Shown here piece after piece: positions 1-7,833 of a DNA stretch of 49,983 bases. The DNA comes from CAZAOY01 sp964486925 (GTDB lineage Bacteria > Bacillota > Clostridia > Oscillospirales > Ruminococcaceae): NCBI GenBank assembly GCA_964486925.1, contig CAZAOY010000015.1, forward strand, positions 1 to 49,983, given 5' to 3'. A program made the translations under genes and the position numbers. Each line of letters begins with the position of its first letter. The first letter of the stretch is position 1. The notes beneath the pieces were generated by a model. That model was not told the origin of the DNA. It did no database searches and was given only the letters and a program-made list of their open reading frames with translations.

Positions 1-1487
1 CGGTTGATATGCTTCACCTCGTTTACTATACGACTGCTGATTTTCTCTAGGACTTCGTATGGTATCCTTGCGAAATCGGCTGTCATGAAGTCGGTGGTGG
101 TTACACCACGTAGGGCTAGGGTGTAGTCGTAGGTGCGTTCGTCACCCATTACACCTACCGAACGGATGGAGGTTAGCACTGCAAAGTATTGATGGATTGC
201 ACGGTCAAGGGACGCTAGTGCGATCTCCTCACGGAAGATGTAGTCGGCTTGGCGAAGAACTTCAAGCTTTTCGTTTGTGATGTCGCCGATTATCCTAATA
301 GCAAGACCAGGACCTGGGAAAGGTTGACGCCACACTAGATAGTCCGCTAGACCTAAGGTTGTGCCTAATGCACGCACCTCGTCTTTAAAGAGCAGACGTA
401 GCGGCTCGATAATCTCCTTAAAGTCAACGTGGTCGGGAAGTCCGCCGACGTTGTGGTGGCTCTTGATTACCGCCGCGTCACCTACACCTGACTCGATAAC
501 GTCCGGGTAGATGGTGCCTTGTGCAAAAAAGTCCACTGAACCGATCTTTTTAGCTTCCTCCTCAAAGACGCGGATAAACTCCTCGCCAATACGCTTTCTT
601 TTGGTTTCAGGGTCGGATATGCCGCTTAGAAGGGATAAAAACCGATCTTGTGCGTTAACCCTGATAAAGTTAACATCCCAATCCTTAAACGCCGCCTCTA
701 TCTCGTCACCCTCGTTTAGCCGCATAAACCCGTGATCTACGAAGATACAGGTAAGCTGACGTCCGATAGCCTTAGATAAAAGTGCCGCAAGAACCGAGGA
801 ATCAACCCCGCCGGATAACGCTAGCAATACCTTACCGTCCTTAACGGTGGAGCGGATGGTGTCGATAGCGGTGTTTGCATAATAGCCCATAGTCCAGTCA
901 CCGCTACAACCGCATACCTCGTAGAGGAAGTTGTATAACATCTCATTGCCGTTTTCGGTGTGTAGCACCTCTGGGTGAAACTGTACCGCATAAAGCTTTC
1001 TGCTCTTGTCCTCCATAGCGGCTGAAGGGCATAGCTCGGAATGTGCTATTATGGTAAATCCGTCAGGGATACGTTTAACATAGTCGGTGTGGCTCATCCA
1101 TGTGGTGCATGGTGCGGATAGGTCAAGCCCCTTGAATAAAACGCTGTCGGCTGATAGGTTAGTTAAGGTTTTACCGTATTCACGGGTGGTAGCAGGGGAT
1201 ACCTCACCACCTAACAGATGGGTGATAAGCTGCATACCGTAACAGATACCAAGGATTGGGATACCCAGTTCAAATATCTCCTTTGATATGCTAGGTGAGC
1301 TTTCAAGGTAGGCGCTGTTAGGCCCTCCTGTAAAGATAATCCCCTTAGGGTTTAACCGTTTTATCTCGTTAATATCGATCTTGTAGGGATGAACCTCACA
1401 GTAGACATGATGATCACGTACCCGACGTGCAATAAGCTGGTTGTACTGACCTCCAAAGTCTATGACAAGTATTAATTCATGCGCCAT
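1..1487 (-). CDS. guaA: GMP synthase (glutamine-hydrolysing), 3' end cut by window edge
   Basis: Converts XMP to GMP using ATP and glutamine, the last step of guanine nucleotide synthesis in the cytoplasm. 495 residues are visible from the ATG at 1485-1487, which has an AAGGTGG ribosome binding site. The order is a class I glutaminase domain with the nucleophile in GICYGMQ (Cys82) and a FHPEVLHT histidine/glutamate motif, then the ATP-pyrophosphatase domain with SGGVDSS at residues 225-231, then the C-terminal dimerisation domain. The visible protein stops at VNEVKHINR. Families of this enzyme run to about 510-525 residues, so roughly 17-25 residues lie beyond base 1. The gene is divergent from the PBP gene across a repeat-filled spacer. 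No purine riboswitch could be recognised in its leader. Confidence 0.97.
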   Translation of the reverse strand, partial: MAHELILVIDFGGQYNQLIARRVRDHHVYCEVHPYKIDINEIKRLNPKGIIFTGGPNSAYLESSPSISKEIFELGIPILGICYGMQLITHLLGGEVSPATTREYGKTLTNLSADSVLFKGLDLSAPCTTWMSHTDYVKRIPDGFTIIAHSELCPSAAMEDKSRKLYAVQFHPEVLHTENGNEMLYNFLYEVCGCSGDWTMGYYANTAIDTIRSTVKDGKVLLALSGGVDSSVLAALLSKAIGRQLTCIFVDHGFMRLNEGDEIEAAFKDWDVNFIRVNAQDRFLSLLSGISDPETKRKRIGEEFIRVFEEEAKKIGSVDFFAQGTIYPDVIESGVGDAAVIKSHHNVGGLPDHVDFKEIIEPLRLLFKDEVRALGTTLGLADYLVWRQPFPGPGLAIRIIGDITNEKLEVLRQADYIFREEIALASLDRAIHQYFAVLTSIRSVGVMGDERTYDYTLALRGVTTTDFMTADFARIPYEVLEKISSRIVNEVKHIN

Positions 1488-1576
1488 TTTATGCCACCTT
1501 TCAAAATTGGATTGTATTAAATGAGTTTACTATACACTAAAAAAACTTAAACCAGATAGTTTTAAGATAAAGTAAA

Positions 1577-1625
1577 CTACATATTAAGTGATGGTAATAT
1601 GTAGGGAACGCATTGTATGCGTTCC
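1577..1625. repeat. Two adjacent hairpins, REP/MITE-like, upstream of guaA
   Basis: Two perfect inverted repeats stand side by side: CTACATATT/AATATGTAG (1577-1585 and 1596-1604, 10-nt loop) and GGAACGCAT/ATGCGTTCC (1605-1613 and 1617-1625, 3-nt loop). There is no T-run after either, so they are not obvious terminators. The GTAGGG...GCGTTCC core resembles the short palindromic intergenic repeats common in gut Firmicutes; that comparison is from memory. They would lie in the 5' part of the guaA leader or just upstream of its promoter. Confidence 0.5.
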
Positions 1626-1639
1626 AAATATTCATTGTT

Positions 1640-2052
1640 ACAATAAACATATTTGAGGTAAAGCGAAGCTTTACTTCCTTATCTATGTTTATTATAACAT
1701 AGGAAGAAAGTCGTCTAGACTTTTATCCTTAGAAGTTACAATAAACATATTTGAGGTAAAGCGAAGCTTTACTTCCTTATNNNNNNNNNNNNNNNNNNNN
1801 NNNNNNNNNNNNNNNNNNNNNNNNNNNNNNNNNNNNNNNNNNNNNNNNNNNNNNNNNNNNNNNNNNNNNNNNNNNNNNNNTCCTTAGAAGTTACAATAAA
1901 CATATTTGAGGTAAAGCGAAGCTTTACTTCCTTATGTATGTTTATTATAACATAGGAAGAAAGTCGTCTAGACTTTCATCCTTAGAAGTTTCAATAAACA
2001 TATTTGAGGTAAAGCGAAGCTTTACTTCCTTATCTATGTTTATTATAACATA
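1640..2052. repeat. 98-bp tandem repeat array of nested hairpins, interrupted by assembly gap
   Basis: The unit starts at 1640, 1738, 1893 and 1991. The spacing is exactly 98 bp on both sides of the gap (1738-1640 and 1991-1893). The last copy is cut after about 62 bp at 2052. Each unit holds a large hairpin with outer arms AATAAACATA/TATGTTTATT and inner arms GTAAAGC/GCTTTAC around a GAA loop, followed by a linker with a second hairpin GAAAGTC/GACTTTC. In the first copy one linker base is changed (GACTTTT). Copies are nearly identical, with single-base changes near the CTATG/GTATG and TTACAAT/TTTCAAT positions. The array fills the spacer between the divergent guaA and PBP genes and encodes no protein that I can see. 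Confidence 0.9.
1781..1880. other. Assembly gap (100 Ns) inside the tandem repeat
   Basis: Exactly 100 Ns. The flanking repeat phase does not fit a true 100-bp interval: the distance 1738 to 1893 is 155 bp, not a multiple of 98. The N-run is therefore a placeholder of unknown real length, and the number of repeat units is undetermined. Confidence 0.97.
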
Positions 2053-2063
2053 AAATTTTATTT

Positions 2064-2093
2064 TTTACAAGTGGGTATCGATTTTTGTATTAA
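2064..2093 (+). promoter_or_regulatory. Candidate promoter for the PBP gene
   Basis: TTTACA at 2064-2069 and TATTAA at 2088-2093 are separated by 18 bp, 48 bp before the start codon. The match to the vegetative consensus is moderate. It lies directly after the last repeat hairpin. Confidence 0.45.
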
Positions 2094-2140
2094 ATTTGGA
2101 GAAGATAAGATAGAAAGTATATCTATATTGGAGGGATTTA

Positions 2141-3739
2141 ATGCATAAAAGGATGGTTATAGTTTTTTCGGTGTTGATGGTAATCTTTACAATGCTTTAT
2201 GTTAGGATTGCGGTGATATCTACCGATAGTAAATATGTAACAGCGTCGACTGCACAGACGAAGAAGGTTTTAACGGTAGCTAAGACACGTGGGATGATAT
2301 ACGACCGTAACCTGAATCCACTTGTTAACAAGGAGTATAAAGAGGAGTTTAGCGTTTGGGTTGATAATAAGGATAGGATTAAGCTAACAGAAAAGCTTTA
2401 TACCTTTCAAAAGTCAAAGCTAGACAACTTAATTGACCAGGGAAAACCGTTTGTCACCGATATTACTCTGCCGTATGGCGAGGTTGAGGGGGTTAAAAAG
2501 TTTTTTGTCCCTATTAGATATAATCAGAATCAGCTTGCACGACATGTTATTGGATACCTTGATAGTGATGGTGTTGGTGTCAGCGGGATTGAAAGGGCAT
2601 TTGATGGGTTTCTAACAAGTGAGTCGGATAGCACCACAATTAGCTACGAGGTTAACGGGCTTGGTCAGAAGATCGGTAACAACACCGAGGTTAATATTGC
2701 AAAGCCTATTACCTCTGGGGTGGTCTTGACGCTGGATAGCGATATCCAACGGATAACCGAGGAGGTTGGGGCGAAGTATATTAAAAAGGGTGCGGTAGTA
2801 GTTATGGATACAAGTACAGGTGAGCTTTTATCGGTAGCTAGCTTTCCAAACTTTGACAGCAACAACGTTAGCAAAAGCATTAATGATACCCAAAACTATC
2901 CACTTTTGAATAAGGCGATTAATGCATATACAGTGGGATCAACCTTTAAACTGGTAGCCTGCGTAACCGCACTGGAGAGTGGGTATTCACCCGACCTAGT
3001 GTACAATTGTAGAGGATTTATTAACGTTCAGGGGAATATATTTAGATGTCATAACCGTAACGGACACGGCGAGGTTGATATGGAGAAGGCACTAGAGGTA
3101 TCCTGTAACCCATATTTTATCGATTTGGCTCGTAAATGCACAAGAGAAGATCTTTACACTAAAGCTACACAGCTGTCCTTTGGTAGAGGGTATGAGCTAG
3201 CTCACGGTATCTGGACAGGTAGGGGATATATGCCGGATATACGGTACGGGAAGAATGCAGGGGATATCGCAAACTTTGCATTTGGGCAGGGTGAACTGCT
3301 AGCAACACCAATACAGATAACCCAGATGATGAACACAATAGCTAATGGCGGTGATATGCTAGCACCTATACTGTTTAAAGGTTACACAAGTGACGGTGAA
3401 GGCTTAACTAAAGAGGCGGCACAGGTAGTATCCCAAAGAATTATGAAACCCGCAACCGCAAAAAAGATAAAACAGATGCTGACAAAAACTGTAATGGAAG
3501 GAAACAACCAAAAGTCCAGACCTGACCAGATTTCCGCCGCAGGAAAGACCGCAACAGCACAAACAGGGCGGTTTTACGACAAGGAAAAGAAGGATGAGAA
3601 GGTTAACACCTGGTTTACCGGATTCTTCCCCGCAGATAAGCCTAGATACACCGTAACGGTGTTAGTAGAGGACGGGACAACAGGAAACAGCTCCGCTTCT
3701 CCAGTATTTAAAGGAATTGCAGATAGGATATACAACTAA
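2141..3739 (+). CDS. Class B penicillin-binding protein (PBP2/FtsI-type transpeptidase)
   Basis: D,D-transpeptidase that cross-links peptidoglycan outside the membrane. It has 532 residues. A single N-terminal membrane anchor spans residues 5-24, followed by the RGMIYDRN signature of the class B N-terminal domain (about residues 50-57). The transpeptidase domain then shows the three active-site motifs: STFK at 267-270 (acylated Ser267), SCN at 321-323, and KTA at 469-471 where most relatives have KTG or KSG. No C-terminal PASTA domain is seen. The start has a GGAGGG site 6 nt upstream. The gene is monocistronic and is closed by a strong hairpin shared with acpP. Whether it serves division, elongation or sporulation cannot be told from the sequence; the short PbpA-like layout is compatible with any. 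Confidence 0.93.
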   Translation: MHKRMVIVFSVLMVIFTMLYVRIAVISTDSKYVTASTAQTKKVLTVAKTRGMIYDRNLNPLVNKEYKEEFSVWVDNKDRIKLTEKLYTFQKSKLDNLIDQGKPFVTDITLPYGEVEGVKKFFVPIRYNQNQLARHVIGYLDSDGVGVSGIERAFDGFLTSESDSTTISYEVNGLGQKIGNNTEVNIAKPITSGVVLTLDSDIQRITEEVGAKYIKKGAVVVMDTSTGELLSVASFPNFDSNNVSKSINDTQNYPLLNKAINAYTVGSTFKLVACVTALESGYSPDLVYNCRGFINVQGNIFRCHNRNGHGEVDMEKALEVSCNPYFIDLARKCTREDLYTKATQLSFGRGYELAHGIWTGRGYMPDIRYGKNAGDIANFAFGQGELLATPIQITQMMNTIANGGDMLAPILFKGYTSDGEGLTKEAAQVVSQRIMKPATAKKIKQMLTKTVMEGNNQKSRPDQISAAGKTATAQTGRFYDKEKKDEKVNTWFTGFFPADKPRYTVTVLVEDGTTGNSSASPVFKGIADRIYN

Positions 3740-3743
3740 AATA

Positions 3744-3778
3744 ATATAGGGTGTAGTAATAAAAGCTACACCCTATAT
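3744..3778. terminator. Bidirectional terminator between PBP gene and acpP
   Basis: A perfect 13-bp stem, ATATAGGGTGTAG/CTACACCCTATAT, with a 9-nt loop, lies between two convergent genes and is flanked by A/T-rich sequence on both sides. Confidence 0.8.
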
Positions 3779-3790
3779 CTATTAACATAA

Positions 3791-4021
3791 CTATTCGATA
3801 CTATCTTCAATGAATTTTACAATATCACCAACAGTTTTCATGTTTTCAACCTGATCATCAGGAATTTCAACATCAAACTCTTCCTCTAAAGACATAATTA
3901 AATCAACTATATCTAAAGAGTCAGCGCCAAGGTCGTCTTGAATTGATGCGGTTAAAGTAACTTTATCTTCTTCAACGTCAAGTTGGTCAACTAAAATGCT
4001 TCTAACCTTTTCCATTACCAT
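3791..4021 (-). CDS. acpP: Acyl carrier protein
   Basis: Carries growing acyl chains on 4'-phosphopantetheine for all Fab enzymes encoded next door. 76 residues, the normal length, very acidic, with the GADSLD motif; Ser35 is the prosthetic-group attachment site. The ribosome binding site is AAGGAGGG, 8 nt before the ATG. It lies at the 3' end of the fatty acid cluster but has its own consensus promoter 70-100 bp upstream, fitting its need for much higher expression than the enzymes. Confidence 0.97.
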   Translation of the reverse strand: MVMEKVRSILVDQLDVEEDKVTLTASIQDDLGADSLDIVDLIMSLEEEFDVEIPDDQVENMKTVGDIVKFIEDSIE

Positions 4022-4087
4022 AAGAATATCCCTCCTTTGTTATATACAATCAAGTTAAAATTACCCAATACGTATAGCAATAAATAT

Positions 4088-4116
4088 ATTATATAACACA
4101 GTTGATTAAATGTCAA
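4088..4116 (-). promoter_or_regulatory. Consensus vegetative promoter of acpP
   Basis: Read on the minus strand this is TTGACA (4111-4116), a 17-bp spacer and TATAAT (4088-4093), a perfect sigma-A consensus. It lies in the gap between accA and acpP, so acpP can be transcribed separately from the upstream fab/acc genes. Confidence 0.88.
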
Positions 4117-4120
4117 CTGT
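4098..4120. promoter_or_regulatory. Palindrome over the acpP -35 box (candidate operator)
   Basis: ACAGTTGA (4098-4105) and TCAACTGT (4113-4120) form a perfect 8-bp inverted repeat with a 7-bp centre. The right arm contains the whole -35 hexamer. Size and position are typical of a dimeric repressor site. The sequence is not the Bacillus FapR consensus. No regulator gene lies in the cluster, so the protein that would bind is unknown. Confidence 0.5.
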
Positions 4121-4191
4121 ATTGCACAGAAAATAATAAAAAATTCAAAATATTGTATGTTTCACAGATATATATCTACCAAAACTAAAAA

Positions 4192-4986
4192 TTACTCTAC
4201 AAAATCCCCGATTTTCCTAAACTTTTCGTAGCGGCTGTTCAAAAGCCTTGTGGTTGTGTAGGTGGATAGCTCGGTTAGAGTGGAGAATAGGTAGTCGCTA
4301 ATGCTCTCCGCCATCTGAATTTTATTGTTGTGCGCGCCTCCTGAAGGCTCCTTTATAATGGTGTCGGCAACCGATAGCTCCTGTAGATCCTTTGCGGTAA
4401 TTCTAAGTAGATCAGCCGCTTCCTTCTCCCTTGAGCCGTCCTTCCAAAGAATGCTTGCAAAGCCTCGTGGAGAGATAACAGAATACACCGCATTCTCTAG
4501 CATAGCTAGGCGGTCACATACAGCGATACCTAAAGCGCCGCCGCTTCCGCCTTCGCCAAGCACTACCGAGATAATTGGGGTTTTGATCTGGCTAAACTCA
4601 AATAGGTTTTTAGCAATCGCTTCGCCCTGTCCACGTTCCTCCGCCGCAATACCGCAGTATGCGCCTGGGGTATCTACAAAGCAGATTATAGGTCGGTTAA
4701 ACTTTTCAGCCTGCTTTGCAAGCCTTAGCGCCTTACGGTACCCTTCTGGGTGGGGCATTGCAAAGTTACACTTTTTATTCTCCTCCAGATCACGTCCCTT
4801 AACCTGCGCTATTATGGTTACAGGTTTACCACGAAGCAGTGCAATCCCGCCGATTATAGCGGGGTCATCGCCGTAGTAGCGGTCGCCGTGAAGCTCTAGA
4901 AATTCAGTAAATATCAGCGGGATGTAGTCGTTTATAGTTGGGCGGTTTTTATGGCGAATAATCTCAATCCTGTTCCATGCCGTCAT
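4192..4986 (-). CDS. accA: Acetyl-CoA carboxylase, carboxyltransferase subunit alpha
   Basis: With AccD transfers the carboxyl group from carboxybiotin to acetyl-CoA, giving malonyl-CoA. 264 residues, shorter than the 310-320 residues of enterobacterial AccA because the N-terminal helical extension is missing; such short forms are usual in Clostridia. The crotonase-fold core shows DTPGAYCG and the glycine-rich oxyanion motif GEGGSGGALG. The start ATG lies 2 nt after the accD stop, and its GGAGG site is inside the accD end, so the two subunits are translationally linked. Confidence 0.96.
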   Translation of the reverse strand: MTAWNRIEIIRHKNRPTINDYIPLIFTEFLELHGDRYYGDDPAIIGGIALLRGKPVTIIAQVKGRDLEENKKCNFAMPHPEGYRKALRLAKQAEKFNRPIICFVDTPGAYCGIAAEERGQGEAIAKNLFEFSQIKTPIISVVLGEGGSGGALGIAVCDRLAMLENAVYSVISPRGFASILWKDGSREKEAADLLRITAKDLQELSVADTIIKEPSGGAHNNKIQMAESISDYLFSTLTELSTYTTTRLLNSRYEKFRKIGDFVE

Positions 4987-4988
4987 AA

Positions 4989-5852
4989 TTAAAAACCTCC
5001 AATCGTATGGTGCTTAATAAGCTTTGATAGAGTCTTACGCAGATCCTTGCGGTTAATAATGTTATCGATAAAGCCGTGTTCCATCAAAAACTCCGCCGAC
5101 TGGAAGTCGTCCGGAAGCCTTTGTTTTATAGTGCTCTCGATTACACGTCTGCCTGCAAACCCTACAAGCACCTTAGGTTCAGCTAGGATAACATCACCAA
5201 GCGAAGCGAAGGAAGCGGTAACACCACCTGTAGTAGGGTCGGTTAGGACGGTGATATACAGCAGTCCACTCTGGGAATGTCTTGCCGCCGTCGCCGAGGT
5301 TTTTGCCATCTGCATAAGGGAGATTATACCCTCCTGCATCCGAGCACCGCCCGAAGCGGTAAATATTACAACCGGCAGACCCTTTTCGGTAGCACGCTCA
5401 AAGGCACGGGTAATCTTCTCGCCTACGACAGATCCCATAGACGCCATCATAAACCGTGAATCCATAATGCAGATAACGCAAGCACGTCGCCTAATGGTGC
5501 ATTCACCGGTAATAACCGCGTCCTTAATATCAAGGCATTCTTGAAGTGCGGCAATCTTATCCTCGTAACCCTCAAACCCGATAGGGTTTTTACTGGTCAT
5601 ATCAGCGTCGTACTCTACAAAGCTGTCGGCGTCGATGGTGATAGCTAATCGCTCCTTAGCTGTAAGTCTTGCGTGATAGTTGCAGGAAACACAAACCTTA
5701 TCGCTCCCCTTAAAATCGTCGTTAATCATAACGTGGGAGCAACGGGGACATTTAAATAAAAAGTCCTCGGGGATATCAACCTGCTTCTTCTTTGACAGCT
5801 TGTTGTCGTCCGCAAGCCGTGACTTTACAACCTTAAATAAATCTTCTAACAA
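4989..5852 (-). CDS. accD: Acetyl-CoA carboxylase, carboxyltransferase subunit beta
   Basis: Partner of AccA. About 287 residues. The N-terminal zinc ribbon has the pattern C-X2-C-X15-C-X2-C at residues 35, 38, 54 and 57, followed by the crotonase-fold domain with ASGGARMQEG and TTGGVTASFASLGD. Start choice: an in-frame ATG at 5858 lies only 1 nt from GGAGG, while the TTG at 5850-5852 has a 7-nt spacing and gives MLEDLF, matching the MLKDxF beginning of Bacillus AccD. The TTG is preferred. Order accC-accD-accA in the same direction. Confidence 0.95.
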   Translation of the reverse strand: MLEDLFKVVKSRLADDNKLSKKKQVDIPEDFLFKCPRCSHVMINDDFKGSDKVCVSCNYHARLTAKERLAITIDADSFVEYDADMTSKNPIGFEGYEDKIAALQECLDIKDAVITGECTIRRRACVICIMDSRFMMASMGSVVGEKITRAFERATEKGLPVVIFTASGGARMQEGIISLMQMAKTSATAARHSQSGLLYITVLTDPTTGGVTASFASLGDVILAEPKVLVGFAGRRVIESTIKQRLPDDFQSAEFLMEHGFIDNIINRKDLRKTLSKLIKHHTIGGF

Positions 5853-5912
5853 ATACATTCCTCCTATACTAATCTAGTTTAAAAATTACCTAAGCTAATT
5901 GACTATACCTAA

Positions 5913-7256
5913 CTAATTTTCAAGAAGTCTTGATAGAAAACCTATGTCGTAGTTAGCGTTTTCTACATCCGGATTACGCAGAAGGTTTAGTTCAAAATCG
6001 ATATTTGTGTCCACTCCGTCCACGATAAACTCGGTTAAAGCGCCCTTCATCTTTTTAAGCGCTTCTTCTCTGGTTTTAGCGTGAACGATTAGCTTTGCTA
6101 TCATGCTGTCGTAAAACGGCGGGATGGTATATCCTTGATAAACAGCGCTGTCTATCCTAACCCCTAAGCCTCCAGGTAGGTGTAATGCGTTAATTGTACC
6201 CGGGGATGGTCTAAATCCTAAAGCAGGGTTTTCAGCATTTATACGGCATTCGATAGCATGACCGTTTAGCTTAATATCTTCCTGTGTAAAGGACAGCTGT
6301 TGCTTATTGGCTATCTGAATCTGTTCCTTTACTATGTCAATACCTGTTACAAGCTCAGTTATAGGGTGCTCAACCTGTATTCTGGTATTCATCTCCATAA
6401 AGTAGAAATCACCGTTTGCGTCCAGTAAAAACTCAATAGTACCCGCACCCTCGTAGTTACATGCTTTAGCGGCATTTACCGCCGCTGTTCCCATCCTCTG
6501 GCGAAGCTCTGGGGTCATAACAGGGCAGGGGGCTTCCTCGATAATCTTCTGGTTACGACGTTGTAAAGAACAGTCACGTTCGCCTAGATGTACTACATTA
6601 CCGTAGCTATCGGCTATAATCTGCACTTCAACGTGACGTGGATTTACGATAAATTTCTCGATATAAACACCATCGTTTGAAAAAAACGATAATGCTTCTT
6701 GTTTTGCAATAATGTAGTTACTCTCAAGCTCCTGCTCGTCCTTTACAAGACGGATACCACGTCCGCCGCCGCCCGCAGTTGCTTTTATCATGACAGGATA
6801 ACCTATCCTTGCGGCAATCTCCTTAGCCTCTTCCACAGTAGCAACGATACCGTCAGATCCAGGAACAACAGGGACGTTAGCCTGAATCATTGTTTTCTTA
6901 GCTTGCGCTTTATCACCCATCTTATCCATCGAATCAGCGGAAGGGCCGATAAATTTAATCCCGCATTTAGTACAGTTTCGTACAAAGCTAGCATTTTCGG
7001 ATAAAAATCCAAATCCCGGGTGGATAGCTTCTGCTCCTGTAATGGAGCAAGCACTTAGTATCGCCCGCACATTAAGATAGCTGTCCTTTGAAGGGGCAGG
7101 GCCGATACAGATAGCTTCGTCAGCAATCTGTGCGTGCAAAGCAGTTCTGTCCGCTTCGGAGAATACCGCAACCGTAGAGATGGAAAGCTCTCTACATGCA
7201 CGGATAATCCGAACGGCAATCTCTCCTCGGTTTGCAATAAGTATCTTGTTAAACAT
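5913..7256 (-). CDS. accC: Acetyl-CoA carboxylase, biotin carboxylase subunit
   Basis: ATP-dependent carboxylation of biotin on AccB. 447 residues, the normal length. The N-terminal preATP-grasp domain begins MFNKILIANRGEIAVRIIRA. The ATP-grasp domain has the glycine-rich loop KATAGGGGRGIR and the catalytic stretch MNTRIQVEHPITE. The C-terminal biotin carboxylase domain follows. The ribosome binding site AAAGG lies 10 nt upstream. A 129-bp gap separates it from fabZ. Confidence 0.97.
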   Translation of the reverse strand: MFNKILIANRGEIAVRIIRACRELSISTVAVFSEADRTALHAQIADEAICIGPAPSKDSYLNVRAILSACSITGAEAIHPGFGFLSENASFVRNCTKCGIKFIGPSADSMDKMGDKAQAKKTMIQANVPVVPGSDGIVATVEEAKEIAARIGYPVMIKATAGGGGRGIRLVKDEQELESNYIIAKQEALSFFSNDGVYIEKFIVNPRHVEVQIIADSYGNVVHLGERDCSLQRRNQKIIEEAPCPVMTPELRQRMGTAAVNAAKACNYEGAGTIEFLLDANGDFYFMEMNTRIQVEHPITELVTGIDIVKEQIQIANKQQLSFTQEDIKLNGHAIECRINAENPALGFRPSPGTINALHLPGGLGVRIDSAVYQGYTIPPFYDSMIAKLIVHAKTREEALKKMKGALTEFIVDGVDTNIDFELNLLRNPDVENANYDIGFLSRLLEN

Positions 7257-7385
7257 CGTTATAATGCCTTTCTAATTAGTATTACTATAGTTATCTAACC
7301 TAAGAAGATAATATATCAGTGTCTATAAATTTCTAACAAATCATCAATTATCCTCGTGGTTAAATCGCTATAACTACCCTTGCGA

Positions 7386-7814
7386 TTAACCGATAGCAAA
7401 GGTTAGCTCACAGGTTACAACCTTTTTATCGCCAACATAAGCAACACCCTTACCAACGCCGATCTTGCCGCGGTTTTTGATAATAGTAAGCTCTAGCAAA
7501 AGATCGTCACCAGGCTTAACCTTACCCCTAAACTTTGCGTTATCAATCCCCGCAAAGTAGGCAATCTTACCCTTGTTTTCTGGGAGTGACAGCACACATA
7601 CCGCCCCCGCTTGGGCTAACATCTCGATCATCAGCACACCAGGTTGCACAGGCTCTTGAGGGAAATGTCCTCTAAACCAGTCCTCATCGGTCTTAATATG
7701 CTTTTTAGCAGTTACCGATACACCCGCCTCAAGCTCTAAAACTTCATCGATAAGTAGGAATGGGTCACGATGGGGGATAATCTCTTTGATCTGCTCTTGA
7801 TTTAGTAGTGGCAT
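7386..7814 (-). CDS. fabZ: 3-hydroxyacyl-ACP dehydratase FabZ
   Basis: Dehydrates 3-hydroxyacyl-ACP to trans-2-enoyl-ACP. 142 residues with a single hot-dog fold. The conserved PHRDPFLLID stretch opens the domain, RGHFP gives the catalytic histidine (His50) and the helix QPGVLMIEMLAQAG gives Glu64. It lies between accB and accC, an interleaving of fab and acc genes common in Clostridia. No FabA or FabM isomerase for unsaturated fatty acids is seen in the window. Confidence 0.96.
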   Translation of the reverse strand: MPLLNQEQIKEIIPHRDPFLLIDEVLELEAGVSVTAKKHIKTDEDWFRGHFPQEPVQPGVLMIEMLAQAGAVCVLSLPENKGKIAYFAGIDNAKFRGKVKPGDDLLLELTIIKNRGKIGVGKGVAYVGDKKVVTCELTFAIG

Positions 7815-7833
7815 ATAATTTCTCCTTCAAAGA

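Noticed and set aside
1488..1640. Purine riboswitch before guaA
   Set aside because: Considered because guaA is a common target, but the conserved junction and loop sequences of that aptamer are not visible.
1640..2052. CRISPR array
   Set aside because: Direct 98-bp units are contiguous, with no unique spacers, and no cas genes are in the window.
4325..4876. Long plus-strand open frame of 183 codons
   Set aside because: It lies wholly antisense to accA, whose protein is clearly conserved; no ribosome binding site or family match.
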